A stretch of 42,678 nucleotides of DNA from Clostridiales bacterium UBA3953 (GTDB taxonomy: Bacteria; Bacillota; Clostridia; Oscillospirales; CAG-272), in NCBI GenBank assembly GCA_002385415.1, contig DGDL01000048.1:1-42678 (forward strand), read 5' to 3'. Below, in pieces: positions 1 to 6,830 of the stretch (its first letter is position 1; each line of letters begins with the position of its first letter). The position numbers and the translations under genes are program-made. The notes under the pieces are model-generated. The model saw only the letters and a list, made by a program, of their open reading frames with translations, made no database searches and was not told the origin of the DNA.

Positions 1-48
1 CGAGATTGGCCTTAGTCTCGTGGGTTCGGAGATGTGTATAAGAGACAG
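1..48. other. Nextera adapter remnant at contig start
   Basis: Bases 15-48 match the 34-nt Illumina Nextera read-2 transposase adapter with one mismatch (T instead of C at 25), ending in the 19-bp Tn5 mosaic end AGATGTGTATAAGAGACAG. Bases 1-14 look like the P7 tail (CGAGAT) plus an 8-nt index close to N701. This is library sequence, not genome; real sequence starts at 49. Confidence 0.97.
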
Positions 49-160
49 GTCCATAATGGGTATTTTCAGCCTTGACCTGCTCAAGCCAATTGAAATGACA
101 ATTCATTCGGACGACTGCGATGACCTTCTGAAGGCTATAGACAGATTCATTGTAAAATAA
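49..160 (+). CDS. HPr-family phosphocarrier protein, C-terminal fragment (5' end missing)
   Basis: An open frame read from base 50 (TCC) runs 36 codons to TAA at 158-160 and begins SIMGIFSLDLL. This matches the second half of HPr proteins, where the serine of the KSIMG segment is the regulatory Ser46 phosphorylated by HPr kinase, followed by the MSLGI helix and the closing EALKAL-type helix. The active-site His15 half lies outside the contig. HPr carries phosphate in the PTS and, in Firmicutes, controls catabolite repression; related Crh proteins lack His15. The fragment cannot say which of these it is. The sequence is divergent after the SIMG motif. A terminator follows at 199-229. Confidence 0.7.
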
Positions 161-198
161 GAGAAAATTTCAACGTGTAAGGCGCGCACAAAAACACA

Positions 199-229
199 AG
201 CTCCCGTTGATATGCAACGGGGGCTTTTT
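199..229 (+). terminator. Rho-independent terminator after the HPr fragment
   Basis: The arms AGCTCCCGTTG and CAACGGGGGCT form an 11-bp stem with one G-T pair and a 4-5 nt loop, followed by TTTTT. It sits about 40 bases after the HPr stop codon. Confidence 0.85.
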
Positions 230-325
230 GCTGATAAAATTTCCGTTTTGACGGGCGGGCAACCCCTCTGGCGTCCCACTTGCAGAAAAATGGAAAAATT
301 TTTCTTTTGACCACAAATGAAACTA

Positions 326-354
326 TTGACAATGAAAGAAGAATGTGCTATCAT
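326..354 (+). promoter_or_regulatory. Sigma-A promoter for the Tyr-rich secreted protein
   Basis: TTGACA (326-331), a 17-bp spacer and TATCAT (349-354). It lies about 120 bases before the start codon at 476, giving a leader of about 114 nt. The 315-base gap 161-475 otherwise holds only the terminator at 199-229; I see no gene in it. Confidence 0.75.
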
Positions 355-475
355 GATTTTTACCGAGAGTATTACTTTTGTGAAATCCCCTTTTGTGTCG
401 AATGCGGCGGCAGACGGCGCAAGTGACGGCGGTTTCAACACAAAATTAACTTGAAAGAGGGATAGTGATAGCCAC

Positions 476-1633
476 ATGAAAAAGAGACTGATAGCCACGG
501 TTTTGGCTGCTATTTTGCTGCTTTTGGCATTGCCGGTGTCAGCGTCGGCTGCAACAGACGATATAATCGATAAATCCAAAACCTCTTGGATTGCTTATGA
601 CTGGGTATACTATTACCAGTATCTGTACGGACAATATCCGGGCTACATATACCTCCCCGATTATCCATATCCGCCGTACTACTGGTATCCGGGCTTCGAC
701 TATGAGGATATAGATTGGCCGTGGCCGATTTTCCTGCCCGACCAGCCTTATCTGCCCCAGCCTCCCAAAGACAGTGAAGATATATCAAACTATTATTACT
801 ATCTGCTGTGGCTGTATCAGCAAGATCTCATTGACAAGGATGAATGGGATGACTTCTATCCCTACTACTATTATTACTGGAATTACAATCCCATTGTTTT
901 TACCTGCGCCACGCCTACCGCAAGTGTAAAGTCAGGCTCAACGGTTGAGTTTGGCTCTACAGTGACGCTTTCGACCACCACGCAGGGCGCAGACATCTAT
1001 TATACAACCGACGGTTCGACGCCCGACACAACCGCAAAACTTTATACCGGCCCCATCAAGATCAATAAAACCGAGATGGTTATAAAGGCTATTGCGGTTA
1101 AAGACGGTTACAAAGACAGCTCGGTGGCAACCTTCTCGTATAAGACAAAGGCGTCTGTTAGCTTCACCGACCTCGGAGCACATGCCGACGCGCTTATCCC
1201 GTCGCTTACCACGCTCGTGCAGGCAAAGGTTATATCCGACGGTACGACGCTCAATCCCGACGGCTCGGTGTCCTATGAAGAACTGCTCTCGTGGCTGACC
1301 GCGGTCGGAGCAAATACAAACAAAGCCGTTATAGATGAGACATTTATAGCCGACAAAGACGCTCTTACATACGAGGATTTTGCATATGTCTGCTATCGAG
1401 TGCTCTTGGCTACCCCCGGTGTGATCACACCTCCCAAACAGTCCGCGAAAGTGGTACTGGGCAAACTTAAATACGGCAGCGAAGTAACAACCACGCCTTC
1501 TATGGTGCGTGCGGGCGTCATGTCGCTTGTCGAGGCCGAGCTTTTCTACAGATCCGACTTCCATCCCAAATCGCCCGCCACCAGAGCATACGCATTTTAT
1601 TTGCTCGGTGAGGTTTACAATAAGATTAACTAA
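476..1633 (+). CDS. Secreted Tyr/Pro-rich protein with chitobiase-type C-terminal repeat and SLH-like tail
   Basis: A 385-residue exported protein. Residues 1-26 are a signal peptide (KKR, long Leu/Ala core, cleavage likely after ASA). Residues about 34-141 are extremely rich in aromatic residues and proline: about 28 Tyr and 8 Trp, with runs such as NYYYY and PYYYYYW. Residues about 147-223 resemble the CHB_HEX_C_1 (chitobiase/hexosaminidase C-terminal, Fn3-like) fold, with the typical segments ADIYYTTDGSTPD and IKAIAVKDGY. Residues 229-385 look like degenerate S-layer homology repeats (VSFTDLG, SYEELLSWL, TRAYAFYLLG), which would bind secondary wall polymer. A moderate SD (AAAGAGGG) precedes the ATG. 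I infer a wall-attached surface protein; the ligand is unknown. It is monocistronic, with its own promoter and terminator. Confidence 0.8.
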   Translation: MKKRLIATVLAAILLLLALPVSASAATDDIIDKSKTSWIAYDWVYYYQYLYGQYPGYIYLPDYPYPPYYWYPGFDYEDIDWPWPIFLPDQPYLPQPPKDSEDISNYYYYLLWLYQQDLIDKDEWDDFYPYYYYYWNYNPIVFTCATPTASVKSGSTVEFGSTVTLSTTTQGADIYYTTDGSTPDTTAKLYTGPIKINKTEMVIKAIAVKDGYKDSSVATFSYKTKASVSFTDLGAHADALIPSLTTLVQAKVISDGTTLNPDGSVSYEELLSWLTAVGANTNKAVIDETFIADKDALTYEDFAYVCYRVLLATPGVITPPKQSAKVVLGKLKYGSEVTTTPSMVRAGVMSLVEAELFYRSDFHPKSPATRAYAFYLLGEVYNKIN

Positions 1634-1649
1634 GTGAAAAATAACCAAA

Positions 1650-1691
1650 GAAAAAACGCCGGTGACCGGAACTCGGTCGCCGGCGTTTTTG
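1650..1691. terminator. Bidirectional terminator
   Basis: The arms AAAAACGCCGGTGACCG and CGGTCGCCGGCGTTTTT pair with one mismatch and are flanked by A and T runs on the two sides. It lies just after the stop at 1633 and can act in both directions. Confidence 0.9.
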
Positions 1692-1716
1692 ACAAGCTTA
1701 AAATCGGCTGTACAGG

Positions 1717-1752
1717 CAAAAAAGGAAAGCGCGCCTTTTCGTGGCGCGCTTT
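1717..1752 (-). terminator. Terminator of the Cys-rich protein gene
   Basis: On the minus strand, AAAGCGCGCC, a 7-nt loop and GGCGCGCTTT form a perfect 10-bp stem followed by CCTTTTTT. It begins 8 bases after the stop of the minus-strand gene ending at 1761. Confidence 0.88.
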
Positions 1753-1760
1753 AAGCTACC

Positions 1761-2582
1761 TTATGTATTGTAGCCCAGTGGTTTAGTATTGCAAGGTGTA
1801 AACTCCTGAACCGGGAAAGCCATTTTCTCAAAGAGCTCGCAGGGATCTTCGGCATCAAAGGAACGGCATACCTTCTCGGGCACGCTGTACTCGGCAGCGT
1901 TGACAAGATATTGGCCGGGACGCACGATTCTGATGACCGTGAAGAATCCGAGCGTTACATACAGGTTCCGATCGTCGTCGGTGGTGTCTACAAGTGCGCC
2001 GCTGACGGTGCTGCACACGCTGTCCGGAATATCTCCCACACAGCAGCAGCAACAATAGCAGTCACGCGGCTTTTCGCAAATGTTGGCGTCAAGCACAATC
2101 GGATCAACGGTTTCGACAATCGCGGTGGGCAGGTTGTTTGCCGGCTCGCCGTATCTGCCGCACGAGCAGAATCCGCCGACGCCGTCGCTTCTGAAAATGT
2201 TCACGCAGCCTTCGCCGCCGTAAAGGACAGCCTTCTTTTCGCATACCGCGATGCCTTCAATGGGTACGACTTTGCTTTGGTTACCCGCTCCGGTGCAAAC
2301 TTCACAGTATAATTTAACGTAAAAACGGCACCTGACGGTATAGAACCCGCGATTGAACTGGATAGGTTCAATTGAAATGTCGGCTCCGGCAAGGCATGCA
2401 TCCCTCACGCGAATGTCGTTGGCTTTGTTGATAATATCTTGACCGAAATTGGTCAAAAACACCTTTACATCTTCGAAGCAATCCTTATCGCGGCAACTGT
2501 CAAGCACGCGGTTGGTGTCGATGCAGACAACTTCGCGGCCGACAGAGCCGCCTACGGATGGACAGCTTCTGTTATCAGCCAT
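1761..2582 (-). CDS. Conserved cysteine-rich protein of Clostridia, function unknown
   Basis: A 273-residue protein with 23 cysteines, no signal peptide and no membrane segment. An N-terminal block (CIDTNRVLDSCRDKDC, residues 20-35) and the following VFLTNFGQDIINKAN resemble uncharacterised proteins that I recall from many Clostridia, but I cannot name a family. Residues 175-181 read CYCCCCC, a run of five consecutive cysteines. The central part (FNRGFYTVRCRFYVKLYCEVC) looks like beta-strands. Cysteine-rich cytosolic proteins of this kind are often spore-coat or metal-binding proteins; that is only inference here. The ATG at 2582 has a good SD (GGGAG at 2594-2598). It lies downstream of the P-loop gene, about 150 bases away, with hairpins between, and may be co-transcribed. 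Confidence 0.8.
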   Translation of the reverse strand: MADNRSCPSVGGSVGREVVCIDTNRVLDSCRDKDCFEDVKVFLTNFGQDIINKANDIRVRDACLAGADISIEPIQFNRGFYTVRCRFYVKLYCEVCTGAGNQSKVVPIEGIAVCEKKAVLYGGEGCVNIFRSDGVGGFCSCGRYGEPANNLPTAIVETVDPIVLDANICEKPRDCYCCCCCVGDIPDSVCSTVSGALVDTTDDDRNLYVTLGFFTVIRIVRPGQYLVNAAEYSVPEKVCRSFDAEDPCELFEKMAFPVQEFTPCNTKPLGYNT

Positions 2583-2610
2583 TATTTATTCATCTCCCTC
2601 ATATTACTTC

Positions 2611-2670
2611 CGCGGCTTTCTTATTGCCGCGCTCGAGATTCCCGCTGTACGCGGGCTATTTTAGCCCGCG
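2611..2670. other. Pair of hairpins between two minus-strand genes
   Basis: CGCGGGCTA/TAGCCCGCG (2650-2670, 9 bp) and CGCGGC/GCCGCG (2611-2631, 6 bp). Neither is followed by a clear U-run on the minus strand, so I do not call them terminators. They may be an mRNA processing or attenuation element between 3138-2731 and 2582-1761. Confidence 0.5.
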
Positions 2671-2730
2671 TATCGGTATCTTTCCATAATATAATATGCG
2701 GGAGATATAATTTAGTTTATCGGATTTTCG

Positions 2731-3138
2731 TCAGACGTACTTTGCAAGTCCGGGGGTAAGCTCGTTGCTGGGGATGGACGAGGTTATGACAAAGTTGATG
2801 CCATGCTTTTCGGCAAGGGCTGCGACGCGGTCGATAAATGCTTCAAATACGTCAAGTGTGCAGTCACAAATCTTAAGGGCCGAGTCGATGAAAATATCCG
2901 TTACATCCCTGTTGGAGGCATAGACGCCGGCGATAAGTCCATAAAGTTCATCGGCAGAACTGATATTAAACTCGGTCGTATCGATGAGCCTTGCCTGATA
3001 CTTGATTTCATGGATAAGTTTCGATCCTTTTTCGATGCAGATAACATCGCCGTTTGATTTTCCAACGGCGTCGTTTGCGAGCTCGATAAGGGTCTTTGTT
3101 TTACCGGATCCTTTCACGCCGACAATCAGTTTGAGCAT
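2731..3138 (-). CDS. Small P-loop ATP-binding protein
   Basis: A 135-residue protein with a Walker A motif at residues 7-14 (GVKGSGKT) directly after the first strand (MLKLIV) and a hydrophobic strand ending in Asp (DIFIDS), a plausible Walker B. It lacks the rest of a large ATPase domain, so it is a compact single-domain NTPase-like protein. Clostridial homologues are, as I recall, usually left hypothetical or loosely labelled PilT-like; there is no pilus context here. I chose the start at 3138 because GGAGG at 3147-3151 is 8 bases upstream; an in-frame ATG at 3153 overlaps that SD and is unlikely. It lies 67 bases downstream of pgi on the same strand and may be in the same transcript. Confidence 0.75.
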   Translation of the reverse strand: MLKLIVGVKGSGKTKTLIELANDAVGKSNGDVICIEKGSKLIHEIKYQARLIDTTEFNISSADELYGLIAGVYASNRDVTDIFIDSALKICDCTLDVFEAFIDRVAALAEKHGINFVITSSIPSNELTPGLAKYV

Positions 3139-3205
3139 TGGTACATCCTCCATAATATTATTGCGGTTTATCTTAATTGTTACAGATGTGGGTTTGCATT
3201 AGAAT

Positions 3206-4576
3206 TCAGAACAGGTTTGCCGACTCAAGCCTTTTCAAAAGGGTTTGACGCAGAGCCTCGTTTTCCGCGCCGGGCATTCCGAGAAGAGCGTACATGTTGT
3301 TTTTGTAGGCTTCGACCCCCGGCTGGTCAAACGGGTTGACGCCGAGCAAATAGCCGGAAACCGCGCAAGCATACTCGAAGAAATAGAAAAGGTATCCAAG
3401 GTTATATTCGTCCGCGGCATCGAGCGTGAGCACGATGTTGGGCACTCCGCCCTCGTAATGCGCGAGGATCGTTGCCAAAAACGCATTGCGCGAGATAAAC
3501 TCGAGCGGGTTGCCTTCAAGGAAGCTCAGGCCGTCTACGTCGCCGGGATCGGCCGGGATGGGAAGGTCGGGTGCGGAGTCTTTAATATACAGCACGGTTT
3601 CAAATATGTTGCGAGTGCCCTGCTGGATGTATTGGCCGAGCGAATGAAGGTCGGTAGAAAAGATAACAGAGGCGGGGAAAAGTCCTTTTCCGTCCTTCCC
3701 TTCGCTTTCGCCGTAAAGCTGTTTCCACCACTCGGCAATCATTGCCATGCGGCTTTCGTATGTGGCAAGAATCTCAATCGATTTGCCGCTGCGGAGAAGC
3801 AGGTTGCGAATCGCCGCGTATTTTACGGCGTCGGAGTCGGGCGAAAGCGCATCCTCGCGCGCTTTTGCGGCACCGTCCAGCATGGCGTCGATGTCAATGC
3901 CCGCCACGGCGATGGGCAAAAGGCCGACGGGAGTTAAAACCGAGTAGCGGCCGCCGACATCGTCCGGCACGACGAATGTCTGATAGCCCTTTTCGCGCGC
4001 AAGCTCAAGCAGTTTGCCGCGCGCACGGTCGGTCGTGACGAAAATGCGCTCGCGTGCGCCATCTTCGCCGTAGCGGCGCTCAAGAAGGTCTCTGAAAAGC
4101 CGGAAAGCCACAGCCGGCTCGGTGGTTTTGCCCGACTTAGAGATTACATTCACGCATACGTTTTTGCTTTCGTCGGAGCAAATTTTAAGCAGATTGGCGG
4201 TGTCAAATGTTGACAGGCTGTTGCCTGCAAAATAGATCTGCGGGCCGTCACCGGAGAGCAGGTTGTACTGCTGGGAGCGGATAAATTCAATAGCGGCTCT
4301 GGCGCCGAGATACGAACCGCCGATACCGATGACAACGAAAATATCGCACGTCGAGCGGATTTTTTCAGCCGCTTTTTTGATTTGTGCAAGCTCTTCTACC
4401 GCGACGGGGTCCTCGCGGTAGCGCACAGGCAGGTCAACCCAGCCCAGAAAATCAGAGCCGGCGCCGCTTTTGTCACGAATTTTTGCGCACGCCGACTCTA
4501 CTTCCGGCGCGATAGAATCAAAGTCCGCACCGGATATAAATCCACGGGTATAGATGTCATTTAATTTGAGTGCCAT
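3206..4576 (-). CDS. pgi: Glucose-6-phosphate isomerase
   Basis: Interconverts glucose-6-phosphate and fructose-6-phosphate in the cytosol, at the head of glycolysis and gluconeogenesis. The 456-residue length fits the short bacterial form. Visible motifs are GIGGSYLGARA (84-94), the phosphate-binding SKSGKTTEP (146-154), GGRYSVLTPVG, the catalytic-region GESEGKDGKGLFP, and a conserved C-terminal QPGVEAYKNNM segment. The start ATG at 4576 has a weak SD (AAAGG). It has its own promoter (4623-4651). The smaller P-loop gene follows on the same strand. Confidence 0.97.
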   Translation of the reverse strand: MALKLNDIYTRGFISGADFDSIAPEVESACAKIRDKSGAGSDFLGWVDLPVRYREDPVAVEELAQIKKAAEKIRSTCDIFVVIGIGGSYLGARAAIEFIRSQQYNLLSGDGPQIYFAGNSLSTFDTANLLKICSDESKNVCVNVISKSGKTTEPAVAFRLFRDLLERRYGEDGARERIFVTTDRARGKLLELAREKGYQTFVVPDDVGGRYSVLTPVGLLPIAVAGIDIDAMLDGAAKAREDALSPDSDAVKYAAIRNLLLRSGKSIEILATYESRMAMIAEWWKQLYGESEGKDGKGLFPASVIFSTDLHSLGQYIQQGTRNIFETVLYIKDSAPDLPIPADPGDVDGLSFLEGNPLEFISRNAFLATILAHYEGGVPNIVLTLDAADEYNLGYLFYFFEYACAVSGYLLGVNPFDQPGVEAYKNNMYALLGMPGAENEALRQTLLKRLESANLF

Positions 4577-4622
4577 TTTATACTGCCTTTACTTCATTAT
4601 TTTGTGATAGTATTCCAATTCT

Positions 4623-4651
4623 ATTATATTTCAAACTCGGATTTTTAACAA
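4623..4651 (-). promoter_or_regulatory. Sigma-A promoter of pgi
   Basis: On the minus strand, TTGTTA (4646-4651), a 17-bp spacer and a perfect TATAAT (4623-4628), about 46 bases upstream of the pgi start codon. Confidence 0.75.
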
Positions 4652-4764
4652 GTCTTATGTATGAATTATTTATAAAATGTGTGTAAGCTGTCTGTTAAGA
4701 TATTTTCGACACAAAGTTACATGTGCCTGTGGCAAATATTGCTGATGTCTGCCGGCAAAGCAGA

Positions 4765-6012
4765 TTAATGGTTTCCGCTGAGGAAAAACTTCGCCGCCAG
4801 CCTACCCAGCACGCCAAAGAAGCTGATTTTATCGACCGACTCGGCAGCACGTACCGGAACCTCGCCGAGCACCTCGCCGTTTAGGCTATATTCAATGCGC
4901 CCTATTATATCGCCGGCCTTTACCGGCGCGGGGATAGCCTCGGGCAGCTCTATTGCTGCCTCAAGTTTTGAGCCGGCCGATTTTTCCACCACGACGCCGA
5001 ACGAGTCGTAGGTTGTAGGACATTCGGAGGAGATGCCGCCAAGCACTTTAATAGGGCCTGCAGAGCCTTTTTCACGGGTCAGGTATGCATAGTTTGCAAA
5101 CCCGTAATCGAGCAGCTTTTTCGCCGATTCATTGCGGCTGTCGCGGGAAGGCGCCGCCATCACAACCGCGATGAGCTGCATATTGTCGCGCAGCGCCGTT
5201 GCGCTTATACAGAACTTGGCTTTCGCCGTCGAGCCGGTTTTCAGCCCGTTTGCGCCGTTATAGAAACGGATCAAGCGGTTTGTATTTGTTAGTCCGAATG
5301 TGCCGTCCCGCACAGTGTCCATCCATATAGTAGTGTAATCGAGTATTTTTTTATGCTTGAGCAGCTCCCGCGACATTATGGCAATGTCACGCGCGCTGAC
5401 TAAATTAGTGACGGTATCGTCCAGACCGGTACAGTTTTCGAAATGGGTGTTTGTCATGCCAAGCTCTTGCGCGCGTTTGTTCATACGCTCGACAAAGGCT
5501 TGTTCGCTGCCGGCGACAAGCTCCGCAAGCGCGACTGAGGCATCGTTTGCCGAAGAGATAACCACAGCCTTTATCATGTCTTCGACGGTCATTTCCTCGC
5601 CGACCTCAAGGTATATCTGCGACCCGCCCTTGCTTGCCGCATCTTCGCTGACCGGAACCATGTCGGTCAGCTTGATAGAGCCGTTTTCAAGAGCTTCCAT
5701 CACCAGCAGAAGTGTCATGATTTTTGTAACCGATGCGGGAGGCAGGGGTATGTCGGGGTTTTTTTCGCAGAGAACCCGTCCGGTCTCGGCTTCCATGAGG
5801 ATATACGAAGGCGTTTCAAGCTCGAGCGCAAACGGCTGTGCCGCCGGGAGCACAAAATCGCCCGTCTCGTCCGCGTATGCGTGAAGCACCCCTTCATCCT
5901 GCGCAACATCGACCATGTCGCCGGGCTCCGACGCGAAAACGCCGGACGGCACCGGCAGTATAATTGCCGCGCATAAAAGGAGGGCCAATATCTTAACTTG
6001 CGGCTGTTTCAT
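4765..6012 (-). CDS. dacF: D-alanyl-D-alanine carboxypeptidase (DacF/PBP5 family)
   Basis: A 415-residue exported penicillin-binding protein that trims the terminal D-Ala from peptidoglycan stem peptides. Residues 1-28 form a signal peptide. The peptidase S11 domain shows all three active-site motifs: SVTK (94-97, nucleophile Ser94), SAN (154-156) and KTG (258-260). A PBP5 C-terminal beta domain follows (PAPVKAGDIIGRIEYSLNGE), and the protein ends in a short amphipathic or hydrophobic stretch (FFGVLGRLAAKFFLSG) that may anchor it to the membrane. Start chosen at 6012 because CCGGAGGATTAACA precedes it ideally; an upstream in-frame ATG at 6051 lacks an SD. In spore formers DacF acts in cortex or sporulation; the exact paralogue is not certain. 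Confidence 0.93.
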   Translation of the reverse strand: MKQPQVKILALLLCAAIILPVPSGVFASEPGDMVDVAQDEGVLHAYADETGDFVLPAAQPFALELETPSYILMEAETGRVLCEKNPDIPLPPASVTKIMTLLLVMEALENGSIKLTDMVPVSEDAASKGGSQIYLEVGEEMTVEDMIKAVVISSANDASVALAELVAGSEQAFVERMNKRAQELGMTNTHFENCTGLDDTVTNLVSARDIAIMSRELLKHKKILDYTTIWMDTVRDGTFGLTNTNRLIRFYNGANGLKTGSTAKAKFCISATALRDNMQLIAVVMAAPSRDSRNESAKKLLDYGFANYAYLTREKGSAGPIKVLGGISSECPTTYDSFGVVVEKSAGSKLEAAIELPEAIPAPVKAGDIIGRIEYSLNGEVLGEVPVRAAESVDKISFFGVLGRLAAKFFLSGNH

Positions 6013-6130
6013 TGTTAATCCTCCGGGGTAAATATTTCTATCAAAATTCATAAATTATATATGCCGGTGTTAATCGCGTTATGACGTCGCAGGTTTTTAT
6101 TACGGATAAGCCTTTTATAATTTTTTGTAG

Positions 6131-6160
6131 AAAAAACACCGCCGGACTATTGCCCGGCGT
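6131..6160 (-). terminator. Terminator downstream of the DUF4830 gene
   Basis: On the minus strand, CGCCGG, an 8-nt loop and CCGGCG are followed by GTGTTTTTT. A second hairpin (TCCCGTT/AACGGGA, 6173-6191) lies between it and the stop codon at 6223. Confidence 0.8.
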
Positions 6161-6222
6161 CAGCTTTCGGTATCCCGTTGTTGAAACGGGACATCCGATG
6201 TGCTAATATAATATGGAAACTT

Positions 6223-6723
6223 TCAGCTGTTTTTCTTGAATCCGTGCAAAAAGCCGTTTACATCGGCCGAGCAGATGTCGCCGCCCACAACCCTGTTGCG
6301 ATAGACGAGCAGGTTTGCATATACAACGCCGTCGTAGTCGGGATAGTTTTTGACTATGTAGGTGTAGCGGGTCATTTCTTTGCGTTTATACCTTGAAAGG
6401 TCAAGCCCCTGGCGCTTTTGCAGCTCGTTGTAGCTGACGAAAACACGGTCGAACTCGGACGGTATTGTGACCGTCGCTTCTTCAGCCGGCTCGGGCTCTA
6501 CCTCCCAACCGAACTGCGCCAAAAATGCAATGCGGTCTTCGTTGGTCTTGATTTTGTCATAGTTTATAGCGGCGGCCGCCACTTCCCCGACTTTGTCGGC
6601 TTTGGTTTGCGAGCCCGAGCCCATCGAGGGTATAATAGCTATCAAAACTATCAGCAGCGCCAGCGAAAGTGCCGCAAGCCCGGCAATTTTTAGTGTCGAG
6701 GCTTTGAATGAATATACAAACAT
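6223..6723 (-). CDS. DUF4830-type membrane-anchored protein
   Basis: A 166-residue protein with one N-terminal membrane helix (residues about 11-33, AGLAALSLALLIVLIAIIP) and an extracytoplasmic domain. The segment NEDRIAFLAQFGWEVEPEP, then VTIPSEFDRVFVSYNELQKRQGLDL, then NLLVYRNRVVGGDICS, is what I recall as the DUF4830 pattern in Clostridia; its function is unknown. The SD CGGAGG is placed well before the ATG. It is transcribed in the same direction as dacF but a terminator lies between them, so it seems a separate unit. Confidence 0.75.
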   Translation of the reverse strand: MFVYSFKASTLKIAGLAALSLALLIVLIAIIPSMGSGSQTKADKVGEVAAAAINYDKIKTNEDRIAFLAQFGWEVEPEPAEEATVTIPSEFDRVFVSYNELQKRQGLDLSRYKRKEMTRYTYIVKNYPDYDGVVYANLLVYRNRVVGGDICSADVNGFLHGFKKNS

Positions 6724-6830
6724 GGCTTTTTCCTCCGATATTATTCGTTTGCTAAAAATATATTTTTGGCAAACGCAGTTTATGAATAAACGGTGAGAAT
6801 TGTTTAAAATTTTTATGTTAAGGAGCCATT

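Noticed and set aside
49..160. Full-length HPr gene
   Set aside because: The frame has no start and begins at the adapter junction; only the part from Ser46 on is present.
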